DNA from: Gammaproteobacteria bacterium
GTDB taxonomy: Bacteria; Pseudomonadota; Gammaproteobacteria; Pseudomonadales; Azotimanducaceae
Reading direction: 5' to 3'
Assembly: GCA_026706385.1 (NCBI GenBank)
Contig: JAPOYV010000108.1
Span: 120,950 to 184,949, forward strand
DNA length: 64,000 bases
The notes beneath the pieces are model-generated. The model was not told the origin of the DNA, did not search any database, and saw only the letters and a program-made list of their open reading frames with translations. Each line of letters begins with the position of its first letter. Position 1 is the first letter of the stretch. A program made the position numbers and the translations under genes. Positions 1 to 7,773 of the stretch are shown piece by piece.

Positions 1-138
1 CGCATCGCCCTGGTCGTGGTACGAGCGCGCGAAACGCACGGATACGAGCAACGCCCGATGGCCCGGGGCCGGACGTTCAAACAGCAGGGTCTTCTGGCCA
101 AGCAGCGGCTCAGCAGCACTCGCGACGCTGTCGACTGG
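1..138 (-). CDS. hflX: HflX GTPase, 5' end only (partial)
   Basis: Directly downstream of hfq, the minus strand encodes LLGQKTLLFERPAPGHRALL and then VSVRFARSYHDQGDA before the window ends. This resembles the N-terminus of the ribosome-associated GTPase HflX, where a phenylalanine-glutamate/aspartate-arginine stretch is followed by a hydrophobic strand. In many gammaproteobacteria hflX follows hfq, which supports the call. The G domain lies outside the window. The reading frame is closed by a TGA inside the end of hfq, and between that stop and the conserved region I find no ATG, GTG or TTG, so the start codon is unresolved (a CTG near 105 or a sequence error are possible). Confidence 0.6.
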
Positions 139-143
139 TCGCG

Positions 144-383
144 CTATTCGTCGTCCCCCGCGTCAACCATCGGAACGCGCACCGCCCGGGACGGTACAAC
201 CGTCGAAATGGCGTGCTTGTAGACCATCTGACTCACCGAATTGCGCAACAGCACCACGAACTGATCGAACGCATCGATCTGTCCTTGCAGCTTGATGCCG
301 TTGACGAGGTAAATGGACACCGGGACGCGATCCTTGCGCAGCATGTTCAGATAGGGGTCTTGTAAGGATTGGGCCTTGGCCAT
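144..383 (-). CDS. hfq: RNA chaperone Hfq
   Basis: A 79-residue Sm-like protein that forms a hexameric ring pairing small RNAs with mRNAs. The sequence has the canonical start [17 protein letters not shown], the Sm1 region with [16 protein letters not shown], and the Sm2 motif YKHAISTV. The C-terminal tail is short (VDAGDDE), ending about where compact Hfq proteins end and without the long E. coli tail. The ATG is preceded by a strong AAGGAG at good spacing. hflX follows within a few bases. Unlike the common arrangement, miaA is not directly upstream: three unrelated genes lie between, so hfq probably relies on its own promoter in the 107-bp gap upstream. Confidence 0.97.
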   Translation of the reverse strand: MAKAQSLQDPYLNMLRKDRVPVSIYLVNGIKLQGQIDAFDQFVVLLRNSVSQMVYKHAISTVVPSRAVRVPMVDAGDDE

Positions 384-416
384 CTTCGACTCCTTTACGT
401 GGCAGTCAGTCGAATG

Positions 417-430
417 CCGGCATATGCCGG
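417..430. promoter_or_regulatory. 14-bp perfect palindrome upstream of hfq
   Basis: CCGGCATATGCCGG is a perfect inverted repeat 34-47 bp upstream of the hfq ATG. On the minus strand a TTGCAA and a TATTGT or CATATT sequence lie upstream of it, a weak sigma-70-like arrangement. A site between promoter and gene would suit an operator, but no regulator is identified and this may be chance. Confidence 0.3.
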
Positions 431-490
431 GTGGACAATATGGCGATGCGCCGCCTTTTTTGCAAGTTCACCCGGACCCGCTGAGCGCTT

Positions 491-1543
491 CTACCACCTC
501 CCGACCTCAACGTCGGGCGTGTCTGGCAGGGCGTCCGCAAGCAGCCAGCGGGCGAACAGGATGCCCTCCCTGTAACCGGCCGTGCTGATCCAGTTGCGCG
601 GCGCAGCCCGATGGCTCAGATAGATGGCGAAGCTGCCATCCGCTTCGCTGACTGCGGTCGATTTGTTGATGCACACCGGGAAGTCCTGGTAGTTCGTCGA
701 CTGCATGAGGTAGTTCCAAGTCTGCAACCCCCAATAGCAGGCATCCGGCGAGCGGAACGTGACCTTGAGGTATTCGTCGTCGTCCAGCAAGCGGAAGCGG
801 CAGAAGCAGTAAACGTTGTCGACAGTTCCCCAGCCGCCCTGTTCGGCGTCGAACTCGAACGGCGGGCAGAACTCGTTGATCGGGAACTCGACGGGAAGCG
901 GGGCCATCCACGTCGTGCACTGGAAGAACATCGCCATGCTGCGTATGCGGCGGGCAAGCTCGGCATCGTCGAGGGGCAGGGCGGCGGGCTGCGGGGATGC
1001 GTTGCGGATGCCCAGGACGCTTTCGCGCGCGGCAGCGCGGTCGAAGAAGTACTCCCGGGTGAACAGCGTGACGGAGTCCGGGTCGATCGGGAACTCGTTC
1101 GCGCCGTTGGGTTTCGGCGTGAAACGGATCTCGAACGAGCCGTCTTCGGCGAAGTCGATGTCGCGGTGGTTGACGTTCACGGTGACCCGGTCCGCCAGTT
1201 CGCCGTTCGGATCGCCACCGTAGAGGCAGAACGACAGGTAGCAGCTATTGAATCTCTGCCCGGTGATGACGTATTCCTGGTCGCCGCGCACTTGCGAGAA
1301 GTAGTACACCGCATCGACGTTGTCGCCGTAGAGCTTCCGGCTCTCGTCGGCCAGCGGCATCAGTCGGGGCCGGAGCGGATCGTTGTGCAGGTAGAAGTCG
1401 ACGGTGACCTGGAGCAGGTGAAAGAGGTGCTGGTAGCCGTCGACCTTGCCCTGAGCGTCCAGCTCCTTCTCTGGATCGAGAAAAGTCTGGTCGGCGTCGC
1501 GGACCACGTCGAGAAACTCCTCCAATGCCTGTCGGCTTTGCAT
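491..1543 (-). CDS. DUF1214 domain-containing protein
   Basis: A 350-residue soluble protein with no signal peptide or membrane segment. The C-terminal half (roughly residues 230-330) carries the features I associate with DUF1214: an aromatic-rich stretch with ACYWGLQTWNYLMQSTNY and a later NWISTAGYREGILFARWL. The family is common in actinobacteria and environmental proteobacteria and has no settled biochemical role. The start ATG follows a duplicated GGAGGAAGGAGG ribosome site. It is the last gene of a three-gene minus-strand cassette (SCP2 protein, sulfotransferase, DUF1214) lying between miaA and hfq. The partners hint at a hydrophobic substrate, but the sequence alone does not show this. 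Confidence 0.75.
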   Translation of the reverse strand: MQSRQALEEFLDVVRDADQTFLDPEKELDAQGKVDGYQHLFHLLQVTVDFYLHNDPLRPRLMPLADESRKLYGDNVDAVYYFSQVRGDQEYVITGQRFNSCYLSFCLYGGDPNGELADRVTVNVNHRDIDFAEDGSFEIRFTPKPNGANEFPIDPDSVTLFTREYFFDRAAARESVLGIRNASPQPAALPLDDAELARRIRSMAMFFQCTTWMAPLPVEFPINEFCPPFEFDAEQGGWGTVDNVYCFCRFRLLDDDEYLKVTFRSPDACYWGLQTWNYLMQSTNYQDFPVCINKSTAVSEADGSFAIYLSHRAAPRNWISTAGYREGILFARWLLADALPDTPDVEVGRW

Positions 1544-1575
1544 GCTTCCTCCTTCCTCCGTTGCTTACCTACTGA

Positions 1576-2814
1576 TCACTTCAGCGACTCAAGGAAGTCG
1601 ATGTAGTGGGAATACTCGCTGTCGATGTCGTCCGACGAGACACCGAACTGCTCCAGGGAGTACTCGTGGACACCGTGCCTGCCGCGGCGCTCCTGGTCAA
1701 CGAACGCTTCCATGCGCGCTCTGTCGCCCGGGTCCAGCTTCCACCCGAAACGCGCGTAGATCGAATCGACGACCTGCATCTGGTCGCGGGCGAAGTCGTC
1801 GAACAGGACATCGACGATCCGGGACTCCCGGTCGAGTTGGCGGCGGTCGTGCAGGAACCGCGAGTAGTAGTCGGCCCAGATCGTGAACTGCTCGCGACCG
1901 GTTCGGATCGTGTCCTCTTGGTCCGAGTACAGCGAGCGCATGGACGAAATCAGGCTCGCGGTCGAGGGCACGATCCGCCCCGGATGTCTGTGGGTCATGA
2001 TCACGCGCGCGTCCGGGTACACCGTGAACAGCGCGCGCAGGCGCATCAGGTGGACCGGGGACTTCAGGAGCCAACGAGGTCTGCGGACGCCGCCCGACTG
2101 CAGGAACTGGAGGAAGCGGCGGTGCCACAGCAGGTTCCGCACCTGGTCGGCGTCTACGAACCAACGGTGATAGTCCGGCATGTAGGCCTGGACGAGGTAC
2201 TGGAAACTCGTGAAGTTCAGTGCGGTCACCGCGACGCACTCCTGCGGCGAGTCGGCCGTCATGTAGTGCTTCGCGCGGAAGTCGGGCACGAGGCGGAAGA
2301 TCCGGTCGAATTCCCGTCGCACGGTGTCGATGCGCTGGTTGTCGCCGTAGTCCTCCGGACGCGGCGCCGGGTGCGGAAGCAGGCACTCCCACGACAGCGG
2401 TGCCCGGTGGTTCCGATCGAGGTGCAGCAAGGCGTGAAGGATGGTCGTGCCCGTCCTCGGCATGCCGATGATGAAGACCGGCTCGCGGATCGGCTCCTCG
2501 CCAATCCCCGGATCCTCGGCGATCGCCCGTTCGACCCCGAAACGAGCGTCGGCGGCTCGCTGCAACGTGTTGCGGACCGCGAAACGACCGAACGTGCTCA
2601 AGCCGGCATCGACGAGCGAAGCCACCAGCCGATCCAACCCCTCGCGCAGCATCGCATCGCGCAAAACGAATCCGGTCGCCCGCTCCGCGCGCTCGAGGAT
2701 CCCGGCGCTGTCGCGTGCGAACGGCACCGGACCGCTTCGTTCGATCAGCGCCCCGATGCCGTTGACCGCCCTCAGCGCGAACGGCCGGCGGATCCGGATC
2801 GACGCGTCCGGCAC
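1576..2814 (-). CDS. Sulfotransferase family protein
   Basis: A 412-residue cytosolic protein. GMPRTGTTILHALLHLD (about residues 117-133) is the 5'-phosphosulfate-binding loop of PAPS-dependent sulfotransferases. A 3'-phosphate-binding region fits the stretch with VIMTHRHPGRIVPSTASLIS. An N-terminal region of about 110 residues precedes the fold, as in the large Sulfotransfer_3-type proteins of actinobacteria and environmental proteobacteria, whose acceptors are usually unknown. The start is GTG, two bases beyond the stop of the upstream SCP2 gene, so the genes are probably cotranscribed. Sulfation of a lipid or sterol-like molecule is a reasonable guess from the neighbours, not a demonstrated activity. 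Confidence 0.8.
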   Translation of the reverse strand: MPDASIRIRRPFALRAVNGIGALIERSGPVPFARDSAGILERAERATGFVLRDAMLREGLDRLVASLVDAGLSTFGRFAVRNTLQRAADARFGVERAIAEDPGIGEEPIREPVFIIGMPRTGTTILHALLHLDRNHRAPLSWECLLPHPAPRPEDYGDNQRIDTVRREFDRIFRLVPDFRAKHYMTADSPQECVAVTALNFTSFQYLVQAYMPDYHRWFVDADQVRNLLWHRRFLQFLQSGGVRRPRWLLKSPVHLMRLRALFTVYPDARVIMTHRHPGRIVPSTASLISSMRSLYSDQEDTIRTGREQFTIWADYYSRFLHDRRQLDRESRIVDVLFDDFARDQMQVVDSIYARFGWKLDPGDRARMEAFVDQERRGRHGVHEYSLEQFGVSSDDIDSEYSHYIDFLESLK

Positions 2815-2816
2815 GG

Positions 2817-3119
2817 TCAGGTCAGCTTCTTGAGCTTCGCGGCTATCGACATGTCGCCCTTGACCTTGATCTTCCCGGACGCGACCGCCATGAACGGTTT
2901 GATCTCGTTGCGCTGCAGCTTGCCGTAGGTCTCGATCGACATCCGCACGGTGCAGTCGCTCTCAACATCACGGCCTGAGACGACGCGGACCAGATTGGTC
3001 TGTCCGGTGCCGTCGATGAGCATCTGCTCGTCGTCGAGGCTGAATAGAAGCGTCTTGCCGAGCGGCTCGATCTGGCTCGCCTTGCTAGCCATGTCGGCCG
3101 CGATCTCGTCGATGGTCAT
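2817..3119 (-). CDS. SCP2 sterol-binding domain protein
   Basis: A 100-residue single-domain protein starting at MTIDEIAADMA. The pattern of a hydrophobic strand (TLLFSLDDEQMLIDG), CTVRMSIETYGKLQ, and IKPFMAVASGKIKVKGDM fits the SCP-2 fold, which binds lipids or acyl-CoA in a hydrophobic tunnel. The region FMAVASGKIKVKGDMSIAAKL is the most diagnostic part. A longer start 26 codons upstream is possible but would add an atypical basic stretch. The stop lies two bases before the GTG of the sulfotransferase gene, suggesting a lipid-handling partner for that enzyme. Confidence 0.82.
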   Translation of the reverse strand: MTIDEIAADMASKASQIEPLGKTLLFSLDDEQMLIDGTGQTNLVRVVSGRDVESDCTVRMSIETYGKLQRNEIKPFMAVASGKIKVKGDMSIAAKLKKLT

Positions 3120-3206
3120 GGGCTTGCTGACTACGGGACTTCGGGACCGGCATCGTAGCAGCCCATACGACTTTGCGGTGCCACCCGCAAGTCTCACGCG
3201 GTGCTT

Positions 3207-4136
3207 TCAGGGCCGCGCAGCCTCGGTCGCGATCAGATTCGCCGCCGCCTCGCCGTCGACGGTCCTCGCCAAGCCGGGCCAACGACGGAGCCACGTCAAC
3301 TGCCGCTTCGCCAACTGACGCGTGGCCGCGCGGATCCGCTCGACCATCTCTTGGCGGTCGTACTCGCCGTCGAGATGGCGCCAGACCTGCCGGTAGCCGA
3401 CCGCTCGCATCGACGGCAAGTCCGCCGTGAGCGCGGCGTCGTCGCGCAGCGCGGCGACCTCTGCGACCAAGCCCCGGGCGAGCATGGCATCGACGCGACA
3501 CGCGATGCTCTCGTGCAGCGTCGCGCGGTCGGGCACCACCGCGACTTCCACCAACTCGCAGTCGAGCCGCTCGGTGGCACACGGTACGGACTCCGACCAA
3601 GCCTCCGTGATGGACCGACCCGTGACCTCGAGCACTTCCAGTGCACGCTGGATGCGTTGGCCATTGTTCGGGTCGATGTGCGCCGCCGCCTTCGCGTCGC
3701 GCCGGGCAAGACGCGCATGCAATGTCGGCCAGCCGACCTCGGACGCTTGGGCGGCGATGCGGCGGCGTATGGCGCGGTCCGCCGCTGGGAGTGTGCTCAG
3801 TCCGTGTTTGAACGCTCTGAAGTAGAGCATCGTTCCGCCCACCAGCAGGGGCGTTCGACCCGCCGCGAAGGCTTGGGCGACTGCCGCATCCGCGTCGGCG
3901 ACGAACCGCGCTGCCGAATAGCTTTCAGCCGGTTCAATGATGTCGACGAGCGCATGCGGATACTGGGCGAGGATCTCGGGCGACGGTTTCGCCGTCCCGA
4001 TGTCCATGCGCCGGTAGACCATCGCGGAGTCCACGCTCACGAGGTCGAAACGGCCACGGTCGGCGACGGCAAGCGCGGCGCTCGTTTTGCCGGACGCGGT
4101 CGGCCCCATCAGGGCGATTACGCGCTGCACCGCCAT
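3207..4136 (-). CDS. miaA: tRNA dimethylallyltransferase MiaA
   Basis: A 309-residue enzyme that transfers a dimethylallyl group to A37 of tRNAs reading UNN codons. The P-loop GPTASGKT is at residues 11-18. It is followed by DLVSVDSAMVYRRMDIGTAK, which carries the tRNA-binding and catalytic aspartate region, then GGTMLYFRAF, and NGQRIQRALEV. The C-terminus holds QLAKRQLTWLRRW, typical of the family. The length matches E. coli MiaA. The start lies three bases beyond the mutL stop, and the conserved mutL-miaA pair supports translational coupling. In E. coli miaA would lead directly into hfq; here it leads into the SCP2/sulfotransferase/DUF1214 cassette. Confidence 0.97.
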   Translation of the reverse strand: MAVQRVIALMGPTASGKTSAALAVADRGRFDLVSVDSAMVYRRMDIGTAKPSPEILAQYPHALVDIIEPAESYSAARFVADADAAVAQAFAAGRTPLLVGGTMLYFRAFKHGLSTLPAADRAIRRRIAAQASEVGWPTLHARLARRDAKAAAHIDPNNGQRIQRALEVLEVTGRSITEAWSESVPCATERLDCELVEVAVVPDRATLHESIACRVDAMLARGLVAEVAALRDDAALTADLPSMRAVGYRQVWRHLDGEYDRQEMVERIRAATRQLAKRQLTWLRRWPGLARTVDGEAAANLIATEAARP

Positions 4137-4139
4137 GGG

Positions 4140-5885
4140 CTATTGGCCGCGAAGGAAGAGTCGATCCAGCGCGTCGAGCGGCTGCACGACGTAGGTCGGC
4201 CGACCGTGGTTGCACTGGCCCGCGTTCGGCGTCGTTTCCATGTCCCGCAGGAGCGCGTTCATCTCGTCCACGGTCAGCTCGCGATTCGCGCGCACCGAGG
4301 CGTGGCATGCGGCCCCGGCGAGCAGCCGCTCCTGGGACTCCCGGACGATGTCCGTTGTGCCGAAGTCGACGAGATCGGCGAGCAGGTCGCGGACAAGCTC
4401 GTCGAGGCGCGCCGCGCCGAGCAGGGCCGGCACCTCGCGCACGACGACGCTGGCCGGGCCGGTCCGCTCGACGAGCAGACCCAGCGCCTCGATTACCGCC
4501 GTCCGGGAGTCGATGATCTCGGCTTGCGCCACACCCACGTCCACGGCGACCGGCACGAGCAGCCGCTGGCGTTGCACGGCACCCCCGTGCAGTTGCGCCT
4601 TGAGGCGTTCGTAGACGATCCGTTCGTGGGCGGCATGCATGTCCACGACGACCAGCCCCTCGGCGTTCTGGGCCAGTACGTAGATGCCGTGCAACTGGGC
4701 GATCGCGTAGCCCAGCGACGGCATGCCGGGTTCGCGTTGCCGTTCATCGCCCCGGACTTCGTAGGCACCGGCTTCGTCGAACAACTGCGCCAGGCTCTCG
4801 GTGTTCGGCCTCGCGACATCGAAACCGAGCGGCCGTTGCCGCCTACTCGGAGTCGCGTGGGTCGTCGGCGCAGCGCGCGAGCTCACCTCGGCGGGCCTCA
4901 AGTCGCGCAGTGTCTTCGCGAGCTTCCCGAAGACGAAGTCGTGGACGTCCCGGGAGTTGCGAAATCTCACCTCGTCCTTGGTGGGATGGACGTTGACATC
5001 GACCTCCGCAGGCGGGCACTCGAAGAACAGCACGAACACCGGGTGGCGACCGTGAAAAAGCACATCCCGATAGGCCTGGCGGACGGCATGGCCGGCGAGA
5101 CGGTCGCGGACGGCCCGCCCGTTGACGTAGAAATGCTGTCGCACGGCGCGGCGGTCCGAGTGTGTGGGCAGTCCGACCCAGCCCCACAGCCGCATTCCCC
5201 CGCCGGACTCGTCGACGGCGACGGATTCGGCCATGAACGCCTCCCCGAACAGGGCGCCGACTCGTCCGCCCACCGTGGTGGCCGCGAGCGCCTCGAGAGA
5301 CCTCGAGCCCGCCGCGAGTTCGAAGCCCACGTCGTGGTTGGCGAGCGCGATCCGTTTGACGGCTTCCTGGATGTGCAGCAACTCGGTCCGTTCCGTCTTG
5401 AGGAACTTGCGCCGCGCCGGCGTGTTGAAGAACAGATCTTCGACATCCACCGTGGTGCCAATGGGATGCGCCGCAGGACGCGGGTCGCGCTGCTCCCCAC
5501 CGGACACGGTGATCTGCCATGCACGGTCCGCGTCGGCGTGGCGCGACGTGATGGTCAGCCGGGCAACAGACGCCGCGCTCGCCAACGCCTCCCCGCGGAA
5601 ACCCAGGGTTGCGACCCCGCTGAGATCGGCGGCGGAGGCAATCTTGCTCGTCGCATGCCGGGACACGGCCAAAGGCAAGTCGTCGGCGTGGATCCCACCG
5701 CCGTCGTCGCGCACGCGGACCCGTCGTACGCCAGCTTCCTCGACTTCGACCCGAACCGACTTCGCACCGGCATCGAGGCTGTTTTCGAGCAGTTCCTTGA
5801 CGACCGACGCGGGGCGCTCGACGACCTCGCCCGCGGCAATCTGGTCCGCCACGAACTGGCTCAGCGGTCGGATGCGACCGCTCAA
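4140..5885 (-). CDS. mutL: DNA mismatch repair protein MutL
   Basis: A 581-residue GHKL ATPase linking MutS recognition to downstream excision. N-terminal ATPase motifs are clear: VKELLENSLDAGA, the DDGGGI loop and GFRGEALAS. The C-terminal domain carries DMHAAHERIVYE at residues 415-426, matching the DQHA(X)2E(X)4E endonuclease motif, plus ACHASVRA and QCNHGRPT metal-site motifs near residues 531 and 563. E. coli MutL lacks this motif, so this protein probably nicks DNA itself instead of relying on MutH. The start is TTG; TTGA overlaps the amiB stop by four bases, indicating coupling. Confidence 0.96.
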   Translation of the reverse strand: MSGRIRPLSQFVADQIAAGEVVERPASVVKELLENSLDAGAKSVRVEVEEAGVRRVRVRDDGGGIHADDLPLAVSRHATSKIASAADLSGVATLGFRGEALASAASVARLTITSRHADADRAWQITVSGGEQRDPRPAAHPIGTTVDVEDLFFNTPARRKFLKTERTELLHIQEAVKRIALANHDVGFELAAGSRSLEALAATTVGGRVGALFGEAFMAESVAVDESGGGMRLWGWVGLPTHSDRRAVRQHFYVNGRAVRDRLAGHAVRQAYRDVLFHGRHPVFVLFFECPPAEVDVNVHPTKDEVRFRNSRDVHDFVFGKLAKTLRDLRPAEVSSRAAPTTHATPSRRQRPLGFDVARPNTESLAQLFDEAGAYEVRGDERQREPGMPSLGYAIAQLHGIYVLAQNAEGLVVVDMHAAHERIVYERLKAQLHGGAVQRQRLLVPVAVDVGVAQAEIIDSRTAVIEALGLLVERTGPASVVVREVPALLGAARLDELVRDLLADLVDFGTTDIVRESQERLLAGAACHASVRANRELTVDEMNALLRDMETTPNAGQCNHGRPTYVVQPLDALDRLFLRGQ

Positions 5886-7315
5886 CTGCCGTCCCCCGTG
5901 GCGAGGGGCGAGCCCCTCGCGCTCCCCGGCTGAGGGCTCACTGCGGCTAAGCCGAACGGAATGAGCAGCACGTCGCCGACGAGGATGCGGTCGCCGCCGA
6001 TGCCGTTGAGCGCCTTCAGGCGTCCCGTTGAGATGCGGTTGCGCTCGGCAATCTCCGAGAGCGTATCGCCGCGCTTGATGACGTAGCGCAGCATGCCGTC
6101 CTGACCCGACGAAGCCAGCAACGTATCCGGCGGCGGGTACTTCAGCAGGTATCCGTGGATGCCGGTGGCGATGGCGTCGGCGATACGGCGCTGGAAACCG
6201 CTCGACGCCAAGCGCCGCGCCTCCTGCGGATTCGACAGGAATCCGGTCTCGATGAGAACAGCCGGCACGTCGGGCGATTTCAGCACCGCGAATCCCGCCT
6301 GCTCGACCCGGTTCTTGTGCAGCTTGGTGACTCCACTCATGCTGCCGAGCACCGCTTCCCCGAGATTGATGCTGGCTTCTCGCTTGTGGTCCATGGAGAG
6401 GTCGACAAGAAGCTCGCGAACGGCATCGTCCTTGTCGTCCAACGATACCGAACGGCCGACCCCGCCGATCAGGTCGGAGCGGTTCTCGGCCCTGGCCAAC
6501 CAGCGGGCCATCTCGCTCGACGCGCCGCGCTCGGAAAGCGCGTAGACCGAAGCCCCGCGCACGCCGCTCAACCGGAACGCATCGGCATGGATGGACACGA
6601 ACACGTCCGCGCGAACCTCGTCGCGGCGTGCGAGCGCCGTGCGTCTCCTGAGCGGCACGTAGTAGTCGCCGTCACGCGTCAACACGCCGCGAATGCCGTT
6701 GACGGCGTCGAGGGTCTCCTTGATCCGGCGCGAGATGGCAAGCACGACGTGCTTCTCGTAGATCCTGCCGACACCAATCGCTCCGGGGTCTTCGCCGCCG
6801 TGTCCCGCGTCGATGGCAACGATCACGTCGCGCGCGGTCTGCGGATCCCGCTTGCGCGGCTCCGGCGGTGCCGCGGGGCGATCGACGGGGTACAGGTCGA
6901 TGACCAACCGATGCCCGTAGGGCGCGATGGGCTGCAGCGTGAACTGTTCGAGGCGCACGTTGCCCTTGAGGTCGAGCACCACCCGGTAGTTGGTGCGATT
7001 CCGGTACGCCGAGCGGATGCGCGTGACCACACGGCTGTCCGGAACCGGTGTTCTAAACGCCTTGGAGACCCAGGTGTCGCGCAGGTCGATCACCACGCGA
7101 TCCGGATTCTCAAGGGCAAAAACCTGGTACGTCGCTACCTCGCGGGTATCGAGGACGACGCGCGTCGAGTCGGGCGCATCGTGCAGGCGCACGCCGACGA
7201 GCCGGTTGGCGGCGGCACTCGGCAAAGCCACCAGCACGGCGATCAGCACGGTTCCCGCGCGGGCGCCCCAACACCGGAACGCGCCAAGCGGGCGGCCAGC
7301 ATGCCCGACTGGCAT
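5882..7315 (-). CDS. amiB: N-acetylmuramoyl-L-alanine amidase AmiB/AmiC type
   Basis: A 477-residue secreted amidase that cleaves stem peptides from peptidoglycan during cell separation. The chosen ATG gives a signal peptide with hydrophobic core TVLIAVLVALPSAAA; a longer upstream start would run into tsaE. An AMIN domain (about residues 40-140) targets the septum. The Amidase_3 domain shows IAIDAGHGGEDPGAIG with the zinc histidine, VSIHADAF with the second, and VLIETGFLSNPQEA with the catalytic glutamate. A C-terminal LysM domain (YVIKRGDTLSEIAERNRIS) binds peptidoglycan. The last residues are encoded by a palindromic repeat also found inside parC. The start lies four bases beyond the tsaE stop. 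Confidence 0.95.
   Translation of the reverse strand: MPVGHAGRPLGAFRCWGARAGTVLIAVLVALPSAAANRLVGVRLHDAPDSTRVVLDTREVATYQVFALENPDRVVIDLRDTWVSKAFRTPVPDSRVVTRIRSAYRNRTNYRVVLDLKGNVRLEQFTLQPIAPYGHRLVIDLYPVDRPAAPPEPRKRDPQTARDVIVAIDAGHGGEDPGAIGVGRIYEKHVVLAISRRIKETLDAVNGIRGVLTRDGDYYVPLRRRTALARRDEVRADVFVSIHADAFRLSGVRGASVYALSERGASSEMARWLARAENRSDLIGGVGRSVSLDDKDDAVRELLVDLSMDHKREASINLGEAVLGSMSGVTKLHKNRVEQAGFAVLKSPDVPAVLIETGFLSNPQEARRLASSGFQRRIADAIATGIHGYLLKYPPPDTLLASSGQDGMLRYVIKRGDTLSEIAERNRISTGRLKALNGIGGDRILVGDVLLIPFGLAAVSPQPGSARGSPLATGDGS
5901..5939. repeat. Intragenic palindromic repeat, copy 1 (amiB 3' end)
   Basis: A 39-bp sequence starting with a 9-bp inverted repeat (GCGAGGGGC, GA, GCCCCTCGC) and continuing CGCTCCCC, then GGCTGAGGGCTC. 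A near-identical 37-bp copy lies at 18165-18201 inside parC. It encodes part of the extreme C-terminus of AmiB, after the LysM domain. Confidence 0.7.
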
Positions 7316-7319
7316 CGCG

Positions 7320-7769
7320 CTAGCGATGGTCGACGATGTCTGCACAGCGGTGGGCTCCGGTGACTTTGAGTCGTACCTCGATGTCCGGCTTGGGCAACCG
7401 GTCGCCAGCATGGGATGGCCACTCCACCAGCTTGACCGCCGGCGCGCTCACCAACTCGTCGATTCCCATGTATCCAAGCTCCCGGGGATCGACAATGCGA
7501 TAGAAGTCGAAATGATAGATGTGCAGACCTGTAGACGCATCCGAGGCACTGCGTCGGGGCAGCTCGTAGGTTTCAAGCAGCGTGTAGGTCGGGCTCTTCA
7601 CAGCACCGTCGTGCCCGAGCGCGCGCAGGAAACCGCGCACCAACGTCGTCTTTCCAGCGCCGAGGTCACCGTGCAGGAACACCAACTCCGACGCCAAGCC
7701 GCTACCCGCGAGGCTCGCGCCGAGCGCCAGCGTCGCGTTTTCGTCCTCGAGAAACACGCTAGAGCCCAA
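7320..7769 (-). CDS. tsaE: tRNA threonylcarbamoyladenosine biosynthesis ATPase TsaE
   Basis: A 149-residue partner of TsaB and TsaD in making t6A37 of ANN-decoding tRNAs. It shows LEDENATLALG, then the Walker A GDLGAGKTTLVRGFLRALG, VKSPTYTLLE and HFDFYRI, in the family order, and ends near VEWP as expected. The start is uncertain. TTG at 7769, just past the nnr stop, gives an N-terminus about as long as E. coli TsaE; a GTG at 7757 is the alternative. An upstream in-frame ATG would place the start deep inside nnr and is less likely. The nnr-tsaE-amiB-mutL-miaA order is the standard gammaproteobacterial unit. Confidence 0.92.
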   Translation of the reverse strand: MGSSVFLEDENATLALGASLAGSGLASELVFLHGDLGAGKTTLVRGFLRALGHDGAVKSPTYTLLETYELPRRSASDASTGLHIYHFDFYRIVDPRELGYMGIDELVSAPAVKLVEWPSHAGDRLPKPDIEVRLKVTGAHRCADIVDHR

Positions 7770-7773
7770 GCCC

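Noticed and set aside
3201..5933. Plus-strand open frame of 910 codons
   Set aside because: It lies antisense across miaA and mutL and shows no domain; the minus-strand genes have full motif sets. Long antisense frames are common in GC-rich DNA.
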